Source: Vicinamibacteria bacterium (GTDB taxonomy: Bacteria; Acidobacteriota; Vicinamibacteria; Fen-336; JAGNNV01). Taken from it: a stretch of 8,614 nucleotides of DNA. Below, in pieces: positions 6,355 through 8,614 of the stretch. The DNA is taken from NCBI GenBank assembly GCA_016650185.1, contig JAENWE010000149.1, positions 1 through 8,614 on the forward strand. The letters run 5' to 3'. Below the pieces are notes generated by a model. The model was not told the origin of the DNA, did not search any database, and saw only the letters and a program-made list of their open reading frames with translations. Every line of letters starts with the position of its first letter. The first letter of the stretch is position 1. The translations under genes and the position numbers were made by a program.

Positions 6355-6458
6355 CGTCATTGCGAACGACCGTCGTTTTTCCGGGGAGTGAAGCAATCTC
6401 GCGGGCCTCGGCGAGGTCGCTTCAGGCCACACAGAAGGGCGGGGGCTTCGCGATGACG
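6355..6458. repeat. REP/MITE-like palindromic element
   Basis: Terminal inverted repeats CGTCATTGCGAA (6355-6366) and TTCGCGATGACG (6447-6458) match at 11 of 12 positions. Inside are nested inverted repeats TGAAGC/GCTTCA (6389-6394, 6419-6424) and CCTC/GAGG around a 3-nt loop (6406-6416). The CGTCATTGCGA end and the internal GAAGCAATCTCGCGG string recall the dispersed intergenic repeat with GTCATTGCGAG...GAAGCAATCTC found in many bacterial genomes (recognition from memory). No coding capacity. Folding would give a long cruciform or RNA hairpin between the two divergent genes. Confidence 0.6.
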
Positions 6459-6472
6459 TTGTGGATTTCAGC

Positions 6473-6493
6473 GGGCCCTCGCGCGCGGGGGCA
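6473..6493 (+). repeat. 21-bp direct repeat, copy 2
   Basis: Second copy of the repeat at 6277-6297, with one mismatch (C for A at position 6 of the repeat). Its last bases form the -24 part of the predicted plus-strand sigma-54 promoter at 6489-6504. Confidence 0.65.
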
Positions 6494-6504
6494 TGGGTCT
6501 TGCT
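6489..6504 (+). promoter_or_regulatory. Predicted sigma-54-like promoter for the REC-Hpt gene
   Basis: GGGCATGGGTCTTGCT, with GG-N10-GC spacing exact and 10 of 12 consensus positions matched. The predicted transcription start near 6515 would leave only about 7 nt before ATG 6522, which has no visible Shine-Dalgarno; the message would be almost leaderless. That short leader lowers confidence, although the similarity to the divergent element at 6223-6238 is striking. The rest of 6198-6521 holds the repeats listed here and no supported gene. Confidence 0.38.
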
Positions 6505-6521
6505 CGTTCACCACCAGTCCC

Positions 6522-7271
6522 ATGGCACAACGATCTCTTAAGCGCATCCTTCTGGTGGAAGACGACCCGGACATTCAGGAAGTGACGAAGGTGCTCCTCT
6601 CGCACATCGAGGACTTCGATGTGCATGCCTGCGGGTCGGCCGCCGAAGGCCTCGAGGCCGCTCGGACCTTCGATCCGGACCTGATACTGCTCGACGTGAT
6701 GATGCCCGGCCTCGACGGCCAGGGTGCTTTCGCCGCCTTCCGCGGGATGAAGGAAACCGCGACCACACCGGTGATCTTCATGACCGCCCGGGTCCGGCCC
6801 GGCGAAATCCTCGAGTATCGGCAACTCGGCTCCTTGGGCGTCATCCCCAAGCCGTTCGACCCCGACACCCTCGGCGCCACGATTCAGGGAATGTGGGACC
6901 GCCACCAGAACGCGAGCGCCAACCACGCGCGTCGCGAGGACCTTTTGGCCTTGCGCACGCTTTACGCGGCCGAGCTCCCCGAGAGACTGCGGCTGATCGA
7001 GGGGGCGGCGGCCTCCCTGCGACAGAACGGATGGGACAGAGAAATCGCGGAGTCTCTCTACGAAATTGCCCACCGGCTTGCGGGATCGGCGGCGATCTAC
7101 GGATTTCCCTCGGTGAGCGCCGCCGCCTTGCGGGTGGTCACCTTCTCCCAGGAGCAGGGGAGCGGAGGGCAACGCACCGACCCGGGTCCGCTCCTGACCG
7201 TCGTCGAAGTCTTGTCTGACGCCATCCATGAGTCGATATCCGAACCCCAGCGGGGACGCCCGGTTTCCTAG
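6522..7271 (+). CDS. REC-Hpt phosphotransfer protein
   Basis: 249 residues from ATG 6522. REC about 7-125: acidic VEDD (12-15), phospho-acceptor Asp58 in LLDVMMPG, Thr88 in FMTAR and Lys110 in VIPKPFDP. After a linker comes an Hpt-type helical bundle about 140-235, with His184 in EIAHRLAGSAAIYGF, the HxxxGSA...G motif of histidine phosphotransfer domains. There is no DNA-binding or enzymatic output, so the role is most likely to shuttle phosphate between hybrid-kinase receivers and a response regulator in the cytosol. The longer open frame back to 6360 was rejected because it translates the palindromic repeat. No SD is visible before 6522. The TAG overlaps the stop of the convergent kinase. 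REC certain; Hpt assignment rests on the His motif and helix-rich context. Confidence 0.87.
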   Translation: MAQRSLKRILLVEDDPDIQEVTKVLLSHIEDFDVHACGSAAEGLEAARTFDPDLILLDVMMPGLDGQGAFAAFRGMKETATTPVIFMTARVRPGEILEYRQLGSLGVIPKPFDPDTLGATIQGMWDRHQNASANHARREDLLALRTLYAAELPERLRLIEGAAASLRQNGWDREIAESLYEIAHRLAGSAAIYGFPSVSAAALRVVTFSQEQGSGGQRTDPGPLLTVVEVLSDAIHESISEPQRGRPVS

Positions 7272-8614
7272 GAGAACCCGGCGATCGGGGGCAGCGCCCC
7301 CACAGCCTTCTCGGCCCGGGCCTCCGCCACCGGCGCCCGGGAGGGTGCGTTCGGGGCGAGGCCCTTCGCCGCGTCGGGAAGGCTGGGGAGCCTTACGATG
7401 AACGAGGCGCCTGCCTGGCCTTCGCGGTTTCTCGCCTCCACCGTTCCTCCATGCAACTCAGCCAGGTGCCGGACGATGGCGAGACCGAGACCGAGACCGG
7501 CGTGCCCGCGCGTGGTTGAGGAATCGGCCTGTCGAAAGCGGCCGAAGATGTAGGGGAGAAACGCGGGATTGATCCCGGGACCGTCGTCGGTGACGGAAAG
7601 CTCGATGCAGGACTCTGAGCGCTGCGCCCGCACCTCCACTCGCCCGCCCACGGGGGCGAACTTGACGGCGTTCGAGAGCAGGTTCCAGAGCACCTGCCGG
7701 AGCCGGCCGTGGTCGCCCTGAACCTGTGCGGCCTCGGGGTCGATTTCGAGGTCGAGCCGAATGTTCTTGGCCAGGGCGGCCGGACGCACCGCGTCCGCGG
7801 CCGACTCGATCACGTCGACCAACCGCACCGCAGCGAAGACCATCCGGAATTGGCCGGTGACGATGCTCGACACGTCGAGCAGGTCGGCCACGAGCCGGCT
7901 CTGGGCCCGGGCATTGCGATCAATGGCCTCGACCGCTCGCGTCGCGATCAGAGGATCCAGGCCGGGCTGACCCAGGACATGCGACCAGGCGAGGATGGCG
8001 GAGAGCGGAGACCGCAGCTCGTGCGACAGGGTGGCCAGAAACTCGTCTTTCAGACGGTTCGCCTCCACCGCGTCCCGACGCGCCCCCTGCTCCGCTACCA
8101 GCAACTCGCTCCTCTCCTTCTCGGCCTCCCGCAAGGATTGCTCGATCCGCTTGCGCTCCTCGATCTCCGCGCGTGCGATTCGGTTCCGCTCTTCCGCGGC
8201 CACCCGCGCGGCCTGTTCCCTCGAAAGCTCGATGCGTTCGGCCTCCCGGCGGGTCCGATCGGTCAGGTCGGTCACGATCATGCAGAAGACGGGCGCGCCC
8301 TCGAGGGGCAGAGCGGTGACCGAGACCTGAGTGAGCACGGAGTTTCGGCTTCTCTTGAAGACGATTTCGCCGCGACTCACTCCCTGGTGGGCGGCCTCCA
8401 ACAAGGCGCTCAAGGACGCGGAAGCCCTTTCCTCCAGGAAGGCCGACAGGGGCGCGCCCAGAAGCGTTTCGAGGGGCACGCCCAGCAAGGCGGCCAGGAA
8501 CGGGTTGCAGTAGAGCACTAGGCCGCGCTCGGACAGGGTCACAGCACCCTTCTGCATCTGTTCGACCATCAGCCGGTAGGTCTGATCGGCGCTCTTCAGG
8601 GTGAAGACCTGGTC
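7268..8614 (-). CDS. PAS histidine kinase without receiver (N-terminus beyond window)
   Basis: The frame is open through base 8614, so the start lies outside; 448 residues are visible (numbered from 8614). The first residues, TYRLMVEQMQKGAVTLSERG, look like the lead-in to a PAS domain of a longer sensor, so ATG 8569 is probably internal. PAS about 16-120 (GLVLYCNPFLAALLGVPLETLLG; ends VTDLTDRTRREAE); a long charged coiled coil about 120-185; HisKA with His198 in SHELRSPLSAI; HATPase_c with N-box NLLSNAVKF 311-319, G1 DDGPGI 343-348 and G2 GLGLGL 373-378. It ends in a 40-residue Ala/Pro-rich tail rather than a REC, unlike the left-hand kinases. It is a candidate donor for the neighbouring REC-Hpt protein (inference). 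More sensor domains may lie upstream. Confidence 0.93.
   Translation of the reverse strand, partial: DQVFTLKSADQTYRLMVEQMQKGAVTLSERGLVLYCNPFLAALLGVPLETLLGAPLSAFLEERASASLSALLEAAHQGVSRGEIVFKRSRNSVLTQVSVTALPLEGAPVFCMIVTDLTDRTRREAERIELSREQAARVAAEERNRIARAEIEERKRIEQSLREAEKERSELLVAEQGARRDAVEANRLKDEFLATLSHELRSPLSAILAWSHVLGQPGLDPLIATRAVEAIDRNARAQSRLVADLLDVSSIVTGQFRMVFAAVRLVDVIESAADAVRPAALAKNIRLDLEIDPEAAQVQGDHGRLRQVLWNLLSNAVKFAPVGGRVEVRAQRSESCIELSVTDDGPGINPAFLPYIFGRFRQADSSTTRGHAGLGLGLAIVRHLAELHGGTVEARNREGQAGASFIVRLPSLPDAAKGLAPNAPSRAPVAEARAEKAVGALPPIAGFS

Noticed and set aside
6360..6521. N-terminal extension of the REC-Hpt reading frame back to an ATG at 6360 (or 6453).
   Set aside because: The added residues translate the palindromic repeat and the predicted promoter, and are not receiver-like. 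Homology begins at the ATG at 6522.

Overview
GC-rich window almost wholly given over to phosphotransfer signalling. It looks like chromosomal DNA of an environmental, probably Gram-negative-type bacterium rich in hybrid histidine kinases and sigma-54 regulators (Myxococcota, Acidobacteriota, Gemmatimonadota, Methylomirabilota and similar lineages would fit). Nothing in the sequence fixes the phylum. No tRNA, rRNA, CRISPR array, transposase or phage gene was seen.

Left block, minus strand, transcribed right to left (5308 to beyond base 1): a tight five-gene operon. It encodes (1) a CurA/leukotriene-B4-dehydrogenase-like NADPH oxidoreductase, (2) a 52-residue two-helix membrane protein missed by ORF length cut-offs, (3) a membrane hybrid histidine kinase (DUF4118-GAF-HisKA-HATPase-REC), (4) a soluble hybrid kinase (PAS-HisKA-HATPase-REC), and (5) the receiver domain of an NtrC-type response regulator cut by the window edge. 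Gaps are 18 nt and 6 nt, then come overlaps of 4 nt (ATGA) and 1 nt (TAATG), so translational coupling is likely. Upstream (5309-5564) are a good -24/-12 (sigma-54) promoter match at 5412-5427, a dyad at 5456-5481 that could be an activator site, and a possible 17-codon leader ORF whose stop directly abuts the oxidoreductase start.

Middle block: a NarL/FixJ-type response regulator (minus, 5565-6197) is divergent from a REC-Hpt phosphotransfer protein (plus, 6522-7271). The 324-bp divergent intergenic region holds two near-identical, outward-facing sigma-54-like elements, a 21-bp direct repeat and a roughly 104-bp REP/MITE-like palindromic element.

Right block: a soluble PAS histidine kinase without receiver (minus, 7268 to beyond 8614). 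It converges on the REC-Hpt gene, and the two stop codons share the palindrome CTAG.

Working model (inference): three HisKA kinases, two carrying their own receivers, a REC-Hpt shuttle and two output regulators could form a multistep phosphorelay. The NtrC-type output is expected to activate sigma-54 promoters, and such promoters appear in front of its own operon and the neighbouring genes, suggesting an autoregulated local circuit. The regulated input or output may involve enone/quinone-type redox chemistry, given the oxidoreductase.
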